DNA of 12,517 bases from Verrucomicrobiota bacterium (GCA_025363535.1 JANYDP010000214.1:1-12517), one strand, 5' to 3'; positions 1 to 6,663 are shown, counted from the first letter of the stretch. Notes: generated from the letters alone by a model not told the origin. Numbers and translations: made by a program.

Positions 1-560
1 ACGGCCACCCGGCGCTCCGCCAGAAGGGCGCGCGCGTGGAAACCGTCACCGCCGAAACCAAGCAGCTCATCGCCGACATGTTTGAAACCATGTACGAGCA
101 CAAAGGCATCGGCCTGGCGGCGCAGCAAGTCGGCGTGGCCCAGCAAGTCACCGTCATTGATGTGCGCAGCGTGACCGACCGGCCCTCGACGCTCGCGCTG
201 GATGGCCAGCCCGCCGAGGTCAAAGACTACATGCCGCTGGTGTTGATCAATCCTGAAGTGAAGGCCGTGGGCAAACCCGTGGCCGGGCCGGAAGGCTGCC
301 TGAGCTTCCCGGAAATCTTCGGGGACATCACCCGCCCCGAGACTGTGGACGTGACCGCGCTGAACGAAAAAGGAAAACCCATCCAATTCCGCTGTGGCGG
401 TCTGCTCGCCCGCGCCGTGCAACACGAGACCGATCATCTGAACGGCATCCTGTTCATTGACCGGATGGACAAAAAGACCAAGGAAGAGCTTCGCCCCGAG
501 CTGGACTACTTGCAGGCGGAAACCAAAGCCGAGTTGCAGGCCGCGCAGAAGAAGAAGTGA
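1..560 (+). CDS. def: Peptide deformylase, 5' end cut by the window edge
   Basis: Removes the N-terminal formyl group from nascent proteins as they leave the ribosome; a cytoplasmic metalloenzyme. All three family motifs are visible: motif 1 GIGLAAQQVG (nt 105-134), motif 2 EGCLSFP with the metal-ligand Cys at nt 297-299, and motif 3 HETDH (nt 423-437), which supplies the two His ligands and the catalytic Glu. The frame is open to base 3 and reads GHPALRQKGARVE, the usual PDF N-terminal segment, so the true start lies roughly 8-10 codons before the window. The GTG at 36 is internal. The C-terminus ends in a Lys/Glu-rich helix (AELQAAQKKK). The gene is followed by 143 bases of AT-rich spacer with no strong terminator. 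Family assignment is essentially certain. Confidence 0.97.
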   Translation, partial: GHPALRQKGARVETVTAETKQLIADMFETMYEHKGIGLAAQQVGVAQQVTVIDVRSVTDRPSTLALDGQPAEVKDYMPLVLINPEVKAVGKPVAGPEGCLSFPEIFGDITRPETVDVTALNEKGKPIQFRCGGLLARAVQHETDHLNGILFIDRMDKKTKEELRPELDYLQAETKAELQAAQKKK

Positions 561-652
561 CACGCGCCACTCTTCAAGGGCAGCCATGCCCGGGTAAAAT
601 CCAGTTTAAATTTCGTATTATTACGGATTGATTGAATTCCTCGCTGTCATTA

Positions 653-666
653 CTGTTTTCAAACAG
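653..666. promoter_or_regulatory. Short inverted repeat upstream of the secreted-protein gene
   Basis: CTGTTT and AAACAG are separated by 2 bases, giving a 14-base near-palindrome 37 bases before the ATG at 704. It sits in the most AT-rich part of the def to secreted-protein spacer (about 600-703). It could be an operator or chance; I see only the symmetry. No convincing -35/-10 pair could be fixed beside it: TTGATT at 628-633 with TACTGT at 651-656 is a weak match at 17 bp spacing. Confidence 0.2.
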
Positions 667-703
667 ATGAGCAAGAAAAACAATTAACCAAAGAGAATAA
701 AAA

Positions 704-2161
704 ATGAAAACACAGAACTTACTACTGAGCAGCATTGCGCTGATTTCGGCCCTGGTTGCAGGAACCACAAACGCATCGGCACAAGCGGTGATCGTCAGTC
801 AAACTCCCGGTTATTCTGCGGAGGCCGGTGAATTCAATCTCACTCCGATTGTCGGTTCCGGCTACGCCGCCGCCGCCATTGTGAACAATGGGTATGAATC
901 CTTTTGCATTTCAAGAGCGGCCGGGATTGGACTCCCCGGAACCTATTACGACTTTGTCAGTGCCAACGGCGTTTATCTGCCGGACAACCTGACCATTTCC
1001 AAAGGCACGGCCTACCTCTATTCCCAATTTGCGACCGGTACCCTGCCGGGCTACCACTATGCCGGAGCGGGTATTATTGATCCCGGCCACATCCTTTCGG
1101 AGCGCGCGGAAGACGCCTACCAGTTGCAACTGGCGTTCTGGACGCTGGAAGGGCAGTACTGGTACGGTGCCGGCCCCGGATCACTGTCGGCCGCAGAAGA
1201 CCTAGCGAACCCCTGGCTGGCTTTGGTGGCGAGTAATTTTGGGGGTGGCACCAGCGGTCTGATTGCCGCCATGGCTGCCAATACTCCGGGCGGCTTGAAT
1301 GTGGGCGTGCTCAACCTGAACACGATCAATCCCGATGGCAGCGTGGGTTCCACGGTGCAGCCAGTGTTGGTTCTCCTTGCCTGTGTCGCTCCGGACAGCA
1401 CCATTACCGCGCCCATCTCCGTGTTAGTGAGCAGCACGAACAACCGCGCCTGCGCGCCGGATGCCGGTCCCGGTGCCACCTACGTCTGGACGATCATCAA
1501 CGGTACCATCACCGCCGGACAAGGCACTACCTGCATCACTTGGACCGCTGGAGGCAGTGGCACAACTACTCTGGGAGTTACCGTGACCACTGCGGCCGGG
1601 TGCCGCGCCGTTGGCTCCAAGGTGGTTTCACTCACCCCTCCGCCGCCGGTCAACTTGGGCCACGGGGATACCGCCACCATTGGTTTCTGGCACAATAAAA
1701 ACGGCCAGGCCCTGATCAACTCCATGCCCAACTCACCCGCTCTGGCCAACTGGCTGGCCGGCAGTTTCCCCTGCCTCTATGGGGCCAACGCCGGGGCCAA
1801 CAATCTCACCGGCAAGTCCGACAGCCAGGTCGCGGCCTTCTTCATGACCTTCTTCAATGTGAAAGGCCAGAAGACCGACGCCCAGGTGCTGGGCGCGGCG
1901 TTGGCGTGCTACGTCACCAGCTCCGTTCTCGCCGGCAACAATGCCGCCGGCTACGGCTTCAATGTTTCGCCCCTGGGCACGGGTGCCAAGACCTACAATG
2001 TGGGTGCCTACGGCCTGGCCATCGGACTCGCCAACAACACCTCCTACACCATTCTGCAACTCTTGCAGCAGGCGAACTTGAAGAAATGCCAGGGCACCTT
2101 TGATGCGAATGCCTTCAACAACATCTTCGACGGCATCAACACCACGGGCGACATCCAGTAA
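704..2161 (+). CDS. Secreted modular protein: thioester-like N-terminal region, PKD/Ig-like domain, GFWHNKNGQ C-terminal domain
   Basis: A 485-residue exported protein of unknown function. Residues 1-26 form a Sec signal peptide (Lys2, hydrophobic core, ASA cleavage site before Gln27). Residues about 30-225 form a domain with FCIS (Cys68) and YQLQLAFW (Gln142, Trp146), a pattern recalling the Cys and Gln that form internal thioesters in Gram-positive adhesins; this is inference. Residues about 228-310 look like a PKD/Ig-like beta domain (YVWTI, CITW) with Cys250, 277 and 300. A TPPPPV linker then leads to a Cys-containing C-terminal domain (317-485) starting ATIGFWHNKNGQALI, which I recall from other secreted bacterial proteins without known function. 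No PEP-CTERM, LPXTG or transmembrane anchor is visible, so the protein is probably released or held non-covalently. The start is supported by the signal peptide and a weak AAGAGA seven bases upstream of the ATG. It is monocistronic, with its own terminator. The function call is low confidence; the gene itself is secure. Confidence 0.9.
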   Translation: MKTQNLLLSSIALISALVAGTTNASAQAVIVSQTPGYSAEAGEFNLTPIVGSGYAAAAIVNNGYESFCISRAAGIGLPGTYYDFVSANGVYLPDNLTISKGTAYLYSQFATGTLPGYHYAGAGIIDPGHILSERAEDAYQLQLAFWTLEGQYWYGAGPGSLSAAEDLANPWLALVASNFGGGTSGLIAAMAANTPGGLNVGVLNLNTINPDGSVGSTVQPVLVLLACVAPDSTITAPISVLVSSTNNRACAPDAGPGATYVWTIINGTITAGQGTTCITWTAGGSGTTTLGVTVTTAAGCRAVGSKVVSLTPPPPVNLGHGDTATIGFWHNKNGQALINSMPNSPALANWLAGSFPCLYGANAGANNLTGKSDSQVAAFFMTFFNVKGQKTDAQVLGAALACYVTSSVLAGNNAAGYGFNVSPLGTGAKTYNVGAYGLAIGLANNTSYTILQLLQQANLKKCQGTFDANAFNNIFDGINTTGDIQ

Positions 2162-2199
2162 GCAACACCGGATCGCCGTTCACAGCCTTTAATGCGCCA

Positions 2200-2228
2200 G
2201 GGCTTCGGGATTTCCCGAAGCCCTTTTT
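2200..2228 (+). terminator. Rho-independent terminator of the secreted-protein gene
   Basis: A perfect 11-bp stem (2200-2210 with 2213-2223) around GGGCTTCGGGA / TCCCGAAGCCC is followed at once by five T (2224-2228). It lies 39 bases after the TAA at 2159-2161, the right place to end that transcript. The two-base gap means the innermost pair probably opens to form a four-base loop. Confidence 0.9.
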
Positions 2229-2700
2229 GTTTGCCTCATCCGTTGCCCGCTCGGCGCGGGCAGCGAACCGTTCTGGCCCCTCGCCACCTTGACCCAGCCC
2301 TAAACTGCCGGGCCATTGTCGGCGGGTAATTTGGGATGTCTCCCCGCCGCGTTCTTGTGCTAACGACCTTCCAAGGGTTCAACTGTCTCTTGCTGATCAT
2401 TTTTGCGGGAGGGTGCGGTTGACAAACCATTCGGTTTTATCCACCGATGACACAGATTAACGCAGCTACAAACCAACCACCATCCGCGCGAATCGGTGCA
2501 ATCTGCGGATTCCCAAGGCAAGGTTTGTCCACCGGACAATCCCGCATTTTCGGTCAAAACCACGTCTTTTTGCAAAAAACCCACGTTTTCCACCCGCCCG
2601 TCCATGTCATTTTCCATTTTGATCACATGTTCATTCCCAACCAACACATGATTGTCACCCGAGCTTGCCGGAGGTCTATGAACCTTCCGTTGTGCGCGGG
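2229..2700. other. Intergenic stretch, no convincing gene
   Basis: This region separates the + strand secreted-protein gene from the end of the - strand pil operon. It holds several small symmetries: a GC hairpin GCCCGC/GCGGGC (2245-2261, no T-tract), TTGTCC/GGACAA (2525-2539), the palindrome TTTTTGCAAAAA (2567-2578), and a bulged stem at 2669-2689 just past the stop of the - strand gene. A 92-codon open frame at 2447-2725 on the + strand has no ribosome-binding site, contains a repeat-like block and overlaps the real - strand gene, so I do not call it. No terminator with a T-tract is visible for the - strand operon. Confidence 0.6.
2437..2515. repeat. Candidate dispersed intergenic repeat (ATCTGTG/GGATAA type)
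   Basis: Read on the - strand, the block has short related units: CCGCAGATTGCACCGATT, then CGCGCGGATG, then GTTAATCTGTGTCATCGG ending in TGGATAA. I recall such ATCTGTG...GTGGATAA units as common intergenic dispersed sequences in several bacterial genomes. A genome-wide copy number cannot be seen from one window, so the repeat status is inferred from resemblance and from the internal periodicity of GATT/GGAT units. Confidence 0.4.
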
Positions 2701-3174
2701 TTATTCCTCTTTGCCGCCAGCATAAACGCGCGCCTGCGTTTCGCGGAAGCTGTGCAGGAAAATCGAATTGTCCCCGACCGCTTTCTCGATGAGTTGGTTC
2801 AGGAGAAACAGTTCCGAGCTGCTGATGACCGCGTGGACGCTCTGCTGAAAGGCGTGCAGCGGCGAGAAGGTTTGAAAGGAATCACCGAACAGGATGACGG
2901 TCGAGTGGCGGCGCTGGGTCATGGGCATCATTTGCAACGACTGGAGGGTCAGATTCTCACTCAGCACGTTGGCCGCAAACAGCTCCTCGACGATCACGAC
3001 CTGGTAACGGATCTGGCTGAAGCGTGACAGGAAATCGCCATGCGTGGCGGCGGTGTGAACCTTGTAGCCGAGTTCGGCCAGGGCGCTGCGCGCGGCCTCC
3101 AGCCAGTCGGGAGTGGAAAAAGCCAGCAGGGCCGGCTTGTCGGCGGCGCTGAGAAATTCAAATTTGTCGGCCAT
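2701..3174 (-). CDS. Small receiver-like (pseudo-receiver) protein of the pilT operon
   Basis: A 157-residue soluble protein with no signal peptide. The hydrophobic pattern fits a CheY-like alpha/beta fold: beta1 PALLAFST (14-21), helix WLEAARSALAELGY (24-37), beta2 KVHTAA, beta3 YQVVIVEELF (57-66), beta4 STVILFGDS (91-99), beta5 VHAVISSS (113-120) and a last helix LLNQLIEKAV. The phosphorylation chemistry appears lost: no acidic pair follows beta1, Glu stands where the phosphoacceptor Asp would end beta3, and no Lys ends beta5. The ATG at 3174 lies three bases after the TAA of the second pilT-type gene, so it is the last gene of that operon and probably co-translated. A role as a binding or adaptor protein for pilus retraction or surface sensing is inferred from context only. 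Confidence 0.8.
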   Translation of the reverse strand: MADKFEFLSAADKPALLAFSTPDWLEAARSALAELGYKVHTAATHGDFLSRFSQIRYQVVIVEELFAANVLSENLTLQSLQMMPMTQRRHSTVILFGDSFQTFSPLHAFQQSVHAVISSSELFLLNQLIEKAVGDNSIFLHSFRETQARVYAGGKEE

Positions 3175-3177
3175 AAA

Positions 3178-4383
3178 TTATTTGAGCTTGAGGGTGCCCA
3201 TCACGGGCTTGTCCTGGCCGCGCACCGTCTCCTGAAATGATTTCATGCGCAGCGAGCTGATGTCGCTGGTGGATTCGCCCCGGCCCTTCTTGATGTTGTC
3301 AATGCCGCGCGTGACCGGGCCGCGTTTGGAGCAGAACATCTGCGCGGTCTCCTCGGTGATCTTCCCCTGTTCAAAGGCCTCCAGCGCGGAGTAGTCGAAC
3401 GTCCGCCAGCCAAACGACTGGCTGGCCTCGATGATCTCGTAAAAACTTTTCCCTTCGCTCTCGCCGAGCCGGATGGTCTCCTGCGTGCGCAAGTTGGAAC
3501 CCATGATTTCCAGCATGGGAAAGCGGCCGCCGCCGATCTTGGGCACGAGCCGCTGGCTGACAATCCAGCGCAACGTGTCGGCCAGCCGCGCGCGGATCTG
3601 CTCCTGCTCCTCGGTTTCAAACATGCCCAGCACGCGGTTGATCGTCTGGCCGGCGTCAATCGTGTGCAGCGTGCTGAGGACGAGATGCCCGGTCTCCGCC
3701 GCGCTCAACGCGATCTTCACGGTCTCACGGTCGCGCATTTCGCCGACGAGAATCACCTTCGGTGCCTGACGCAGCGCGGCGCGCAGGCCGTTGGCGAAGG
3801 TGTCAAAGTCGGTGCCCTGTTCGCGCTGGTTGAACGTGGCCATGTGGTGCGGATGCACAAATTCAACCGGGTCTTCCAGCGTGATGACATGCACGGGCTT
3901 GGTGCGGTTGATCTCGCTGAGCACCGCTGCCAGCGTGGTGGATTTGCCGGAGCCAGTCGCGCCGGTGACGAGGATGAGGCCGGTCTTTTCGCGCGGCAGA
4001 TGCTTGATGATGTCGGGGAACTTCAACGAATCGAGCGTGGGGATTTCGGTGTTCAGCTTCCGGGCGACGATGGAATAGTTGCCACGCTGCGAAAAAATGT
4101 TGATGCGGAAGCGGGCCTTGTCCACCAGCGTATAGGCGGCGTCGCACGAACCGTGGCGCAGCAAATCCTCGATGTGCCATTGGTTTTCGCCAATCAGGTT
4201 GAGCGCGATCATTTCCGTCTGATACGGCGTCAAGCGCGGCAGCGCCGGATCGAAGTCCACGGTTTTGAGTTCGCCAAACGACTCCACCTGGAGCGGCTTG
4301 TCCACGGTGAACAGCAGGTCGGAGACTTCCGGCCGGCTGTCCAGCATGGTTTGGAGAATGTTGTCGAGTTCGGGGCGGCGCAT
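3178..4383 (-). CDS. Second PilT/PilU-like type IV pilus retraction ATPase
   Basis: A 401-residue GspE/PilT-family ATPase expected to form a hexamer at the inner-membrane base of the type IV pilus and help drive retraction. Seen: N-terminal PAS-like region with SDLLF (21-25), Walker A GATGSGKST (141-149), Asp box ITLEDPVEF (167-175), Walker B VILVGEMRD (210-218) with the catalytic Glu, and His box TGHLVLSTLHT (231-241). The C-terminal part is divergent. Where PilT has AIRNLIREGK this has SNLRTQETIRLGES, and about 40 extra residues follow the ATPase core (GRGESTSDISS to the end). Paired PilT paralogues of this kind are often accessory motors such as PilU, hence the tentative name. The ATG at 4383 is three bases after the pilT stop with no Shine-Dalgarno, suggesting translational coupling. 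Confidence 0.93.
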   Translation of the reverse strand: MRRPELDNILQTMLDSRPEVSDLLFTVDKPLQVESFGELKTVDFDPALPRLTPYQTEMIALNLIGENQWHIEDLLRHGSCDAAYTLVDKARFRINIFSQRGNYSIVARKLNTEIPTLDSLKFPDIIKHLPREKTGLILVTGATGSGKSTTLAAVLSEINRTKPVHVITLEDPVEFVHPHHMATFNQREQGTDFDTFANGLRAALRQAPKVILVGEMRDRETVKIALSAAETGHLVLSTLHTIDAGQTINRVLGMFETEEQEQIRARLADTLRWIVSQRLVPKIGGGRFPMLEIMGSNLRTQETIRLGESEGKSFYEIIEASQSFGWRTFDYSALEAFEQGKITEETAQMFCSKRGPVTRGIDNIKKGRGESTSDISSLRMKSFQETVRGQDKPVMGTLKLK

Positions 4384-4386
4384 GAA

Positions 4387-5484
4387 TCAGGGGTTGTCGT
4401 CGTCGTCCGGGGGTTGGGCGAGGAACGGACGAAATTTTTTCTTTTCAATGCACTTCTCGTAGGCTTCCTCCGGCGAAATGCGCTTCATCCGCAGATGTTC
4501 CATGATGGCATCGTCGAGCGGCTGGTTGCCGAGTTTCTTGCCGACTTGAATCATACCGGGAATCTGGTGCGTCTTGCCTTCGCGCACGAGGTTGGCGATG
4601 GCGGTGGTAAAGACAAGAATCTCCAGCGCGGCCACGCGGCCTTTTTTGTCAATGCGCTTGAACAGATTCTGCGCGACGACGCCCTTCAACGATTCGGAAA
4701 GCGTGGCGCGAACCTTGTTCTGCTGCTCCGCCGGAAACACGTCAATCATGCGATCCACCGTCTTAGCTGCGCTCGGCGTGTGCAGCGTGCCGAACACCAA
4801 GTGGCCCGTGCTGGCCGCGACCATCGCCAGTTCAATGGTTTCCAGATCGCGCAATTCGCCGACGAGGACAATGTCCGGGTCTTCACGCAACGCGCCGCGC
4901 AAGGCCGAGGCAAACGACTTGGTGTGGACGCCGACTTCGCGATGGTTGACGAGGCAGTTTTTGCTTTCGTGAACGAACTCAATCGGGTCTTCGATGGTGA
5001 TGATGTGGTCGCGACGGTTCTTGTTGCAGTAGTCCACCATCGCCGCGAGCGTCGTGGATTTGCCGGAACCGGTCGGGCCGGTCACGACGACCAGACCGCG
5101 GTTGAGCATGGCAAACTTTTTAAGCACGGCGGGCAGCGGCGCGTCAAATTTTTCAAAGTCTTCAAACGAGTGAACCTTGCTGGGAATCTGGCGGAACACC
5201 GCGCCGATGCCGTTCTTCTGGTTGAAGAAATTGGCGCGGAAGCGGGAGATGTTGGGAATCTCGTAACCGAAATCCACGTCGCCGGTTTCTTCGAACACTT
5301 TGATCTTATATTCCGGCGCAATTTCGTACAGCATCGTCTTCAGTTCGTCGTTGTCGAGCGGAGCCTGGTCCACGCGGTGGAGCTCGCCGCTGATACGCAG
5401 CATCGGATTGTTGCCCGCCGAGACGTGCAGGTCGGACGCCTTTTGCTCGAACATCAGATTGAAATAAGCATCTATCTTAGCCAT
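4387..5484 (-). CDS. pilT: Type IV pilus retraction ATPase PilT
   Basis: A 365-residue cytoplasmic ATPase that depolymerises type IV pili for twitching motility. Residues are counted from MAKIDAYF: SDLHVSAG near the N-terminus, Walker A GPTGSGKST (136-144), Asp box ITIEDPIEF (162-170), Walker B IVLVGELRD (205-213), His box STGHLVFGTLHT (225-236) and the PilT signature AIANLVREGK (295-304). It ends in a short acidic tail (PDDDDNP). I chose the ATG at 5484, preceded by AAAAGG at close spacing, because it matches the family N-terminus. The upstream ATG at 5532 would add 16 residues without homology and has no ribosome-binding site. It is first in a three-gene operon with the PilU-like and receiver-like genes, and diverges from the MidA-family gene across about 53 bases that must hold both promoters. 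Confidence 0.96.
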   Translation of the reverse strand: MAKIDAYFNLMFEQKASDLHVSAGNNPMLRISGELHRVDQAPLDNDELKTMLYEIAPEYKIKVFEETGDVDFGYEIPNISRFRANFFNQKNGIGAVFRQIPSKVHSFEDFEKFDAPLPAVLKKFAMLNRGLVVVTGPTGSGKSTTLAAMVDYCNKNRRDHIITIEDPIEFVHESKNCLVNHREVGVHTKSFASALRGALREDPDIVLVGELRDLETIELAMVAASTGHLVFGTLHTPSAAKTVDRMIDVFPAEQQNKVRATLSESLKGVVAQNLFKRIDKKGRVAALEILVFTTAIANLVREGKTHQIPGMIQVGKKLGNQPLDDAIMEHLRMKRISPEEAYEKCIEKKKFRPFLAQPPDDDDNP

Positions 5485-5537
5485 ACGCCTTTTATCGTCG
5501 GAACCGTGGAAAGCTAAAGTCGCACCAACCATTTTAT

Positions 5538-6650
5538 TTGAACGCGTTAGTTGAAATTTTAACTGCCGAAGTGAAACGCGCGGGTGTCCTGCCCTTCGCC
5601 CGCTTCATGGAACTGGCGCTGTACTGTCCTGAACATGGATTTTACGAAAAGGAAAAGGACAGTGTTGGTCGGCACGGCGACTTCTACACCAGCGTCAGCG
5701 TCGGGCCGTTGTTCGGACAATTGCTGGCCTTCCAATTTGCCGAATGGAAGAAGGAATTGGCGGTGGAGGATTGCCGATGGAGGATTGTTGAAGCCGGCGC
5801 GCACGATGGGAAACTGGCCGCCGACCTTTTAACTTGGCTGCGCCAGCAGCGGCCCGCCCTTTTTGCCAGTGTTGAATACTGCGTCATCGAACCGTCCGCC
5901 CGACGACGGCAATGGCAGGCCGGGACGCTTTTGGAATTCGAAGAAAAACTCCGCTGGGTCGCCAGCGTATCCCACTTGAGCAATCCTCAATCGGCAATCG
6001 CCAATCGGCAATTCACCGTGGTTTTTTCCAACGAACTGCTGGATGCTTTTCCTGTCCACCGGCTGGGATGGGATGCCAAGCAGCAAGGCTGGTTTGAATG
6101 GGGCGTGGCTTGGGGGCGCGACCAGTTTTGCTGGACGCGATTACCCGACCCGTTTGACGTTTCACGTTTCACTTTTTACGCACCGGAACTTTTAGCCGTT
6201 TTGCCCGACGGCTTCACGACCGAAATCTGTCCGGCAGCCGCCGACTGGTGGCGCGCGGCAGCCGGCCTGGTGCAGCACGGCAAATTGCTGACGGTAGATT
6301 ACGGATTTACCGCCGAAGAATTTTCCCACCCCGAGCGCCGCGAAGGCACGCTGCGCGCCTACCATCGTCACCGCGTCAGCCCGGACCTGTTGGCGCACGT
6401 CGGCGAACAGGATCTCACCGCGCATGTTAATTTTTCCGAGCTGCAATCAGCAGGCGAAGCGGCGGGGTTAAAGACCGAGGCGTTCGTCACGCAGGCAAAA
6501 TTTCTGACGCAAATTGCGGGGAAAATCTGGCAGGCTCCGCAAACATTCGGCGAGTGGACCGCCGTGCACACCCGCCAGTTTCAAACGCTCACGCACCCCG
6601 AACATCTGGGCCGACCGTTCAAGTTCTTGCTGCAAACGAGAACTCCCTAA
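5538..6650 (+). CDS. SAM-dependent methyltransferase, MidA/NDUFAF7 family (DUF185)
   Basis: About 370 residues. The mitochondrial member methylates an arginine of complex I subunit NDUFS2; the bacterial substrate is generally unknown. Seen: the family N-terminal motif FARFMELALYCPEHGFY (20-36), GDFYTSVSVGPLFG (47-60), the SAM-binding glycine loop region VEAGAHDGKLAADLL (84-98), SNELLDAFPVHR (164-175), LLTVDYGF and RAYHRHRVSPDLL near the end. The start is uncertain. No in-frame ATG precedes the conserved region, so TTG at 5538 is used; GTG at 5571 is the alternative, and neither has a Shine-Dalgarno. Residues about 78-84, 149-158 and 207-213 are encoded by short repeat-like DNA (see the repeat entries) and may be insertions. 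It ends 13 bases from the end of the convergent DUF2203 gene. The frame is intact, so the protein is probably functional. Confidence 0.9.
   Translation: MNALVEILTAEVKRAGVLPFARFMELALYCPEHGFYEKEKDSVGRHGDFYTSVSVGPLFGQLLAFQFAEWKKELAVEDCRWRIVEAGAHDGKLAADLLTWLRQQRPALFASVEYCVIEPSARRRQWQAGTLLEFEEKLRWVASVSHLSNPQSAIANRQFTVVFSNELLDAFPVHRLGWDAKQQGWFEWGVAWGRDQFCWTRLPDPFDVSRFTFYAPELLAVLPDGFTTEICPAAADWWRAAAGLVQHGKLLTVDYGFTAEEFSHPERREGTLRAYHRHRVSPDLLAHVGEQDLTAHVNFSELQSAGEAAGLKTEAFVTQAKFLTQIAGKIWQAPQTFGEWTAVHTRQFQTLTHPEHLGRPFKFLLQTRTP
5769..5787 (+). repeat. Intragenic repeat copy 1 (inverted partner at 5981-5999)
   Basis: GATTGCCGATGGAGGATTG matches the reverse complement of 5981-5999 at 18 of 19 positions. 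It lies in frame in the methyltransferase gene and encodes DCRWRIV at residues 78-84, just before the SAM-binding loop. The two copies lie about 190 bases apart in opposite orientation. Confidence 0.7.
5981..6012 (-). repeat. Intragenic repeat copy 2, with an extra tandem unit
   Basis: CAATCCTCAATCGGCAATC (5981-5999) is the inverted partner of 5769-5787. The ten-base unit AATCGGCAAT then recurs at 5989-5998 and 6003-6012. The DNA encodes NPQSAIANRQ in the methyltransferase, a polar, low-complexity stretch just before the conserved VVFSNELLDAF motif. I recall AATCGGCAAT-type units as dispersed repeats in some bacterial genomes; copy number here is unknown. Confidence 0.65.
6157..6172. repeat. 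Short tandem ACGTTTC units inside the methyltransferase gene
   Basis: Two tandem ACGTTTC units (6157-6163 and 6164-6170) followed by AC encode VSRFTF in frame. This resembles another common dispersed unit, repeated ACGTTTC. It is short enough to be chance, but it is the third repeat-like segment in this one gene. Confidence 0.4.
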
Positions 6651-6663
6651 TTGAATTGGCACC

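Noticed and set aside
36..38. GTG as the start of peptide deformylase
   Set aside because: The frame stays open upstream and encodes the conserved PDF N-terminal segment GHPALRQKGAR, so the real start lies outside the window.
578..591. GGGCA/TGCCC hairpin after def as a terminator
   Set aside because: The stem is only five base pairs and is followed by GGGTAAAA rather than a T-run.
2062..2161. PEP-CTERM or other sorting signal at the end of the secreted protein
   Set aside because: The C-terminus NNIFDGINTTGDIQ has no PEP motif, hydrophobic helix or basic tail.
2447..2725. 92-codon open frame on the + strand in the intergenic region
   Set aside because: It has no ribosome-binding site, covers repeat-like DNA and small palindromes, overlaps the end of the receiver-like gene, and its product has no recognisable features.
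3664..5517. 617-codon open frame on the + strand across both pilT-type genes
   Set aside because: It lies wholly antisense to two genes with complete PilT motifs. Its translation is rich in Arg, His and Gln with no recognisable domain, as expected for the shadow of GC-rich coding DNA.
5484..5532. ATG at 5532 as the start of pilT
   Set aside because: It adds 16 residues without family resemblance and has no ribosome-binding site; ATG 5484 gives the typical MAKIDAYF start with a purine-rich site upstream.
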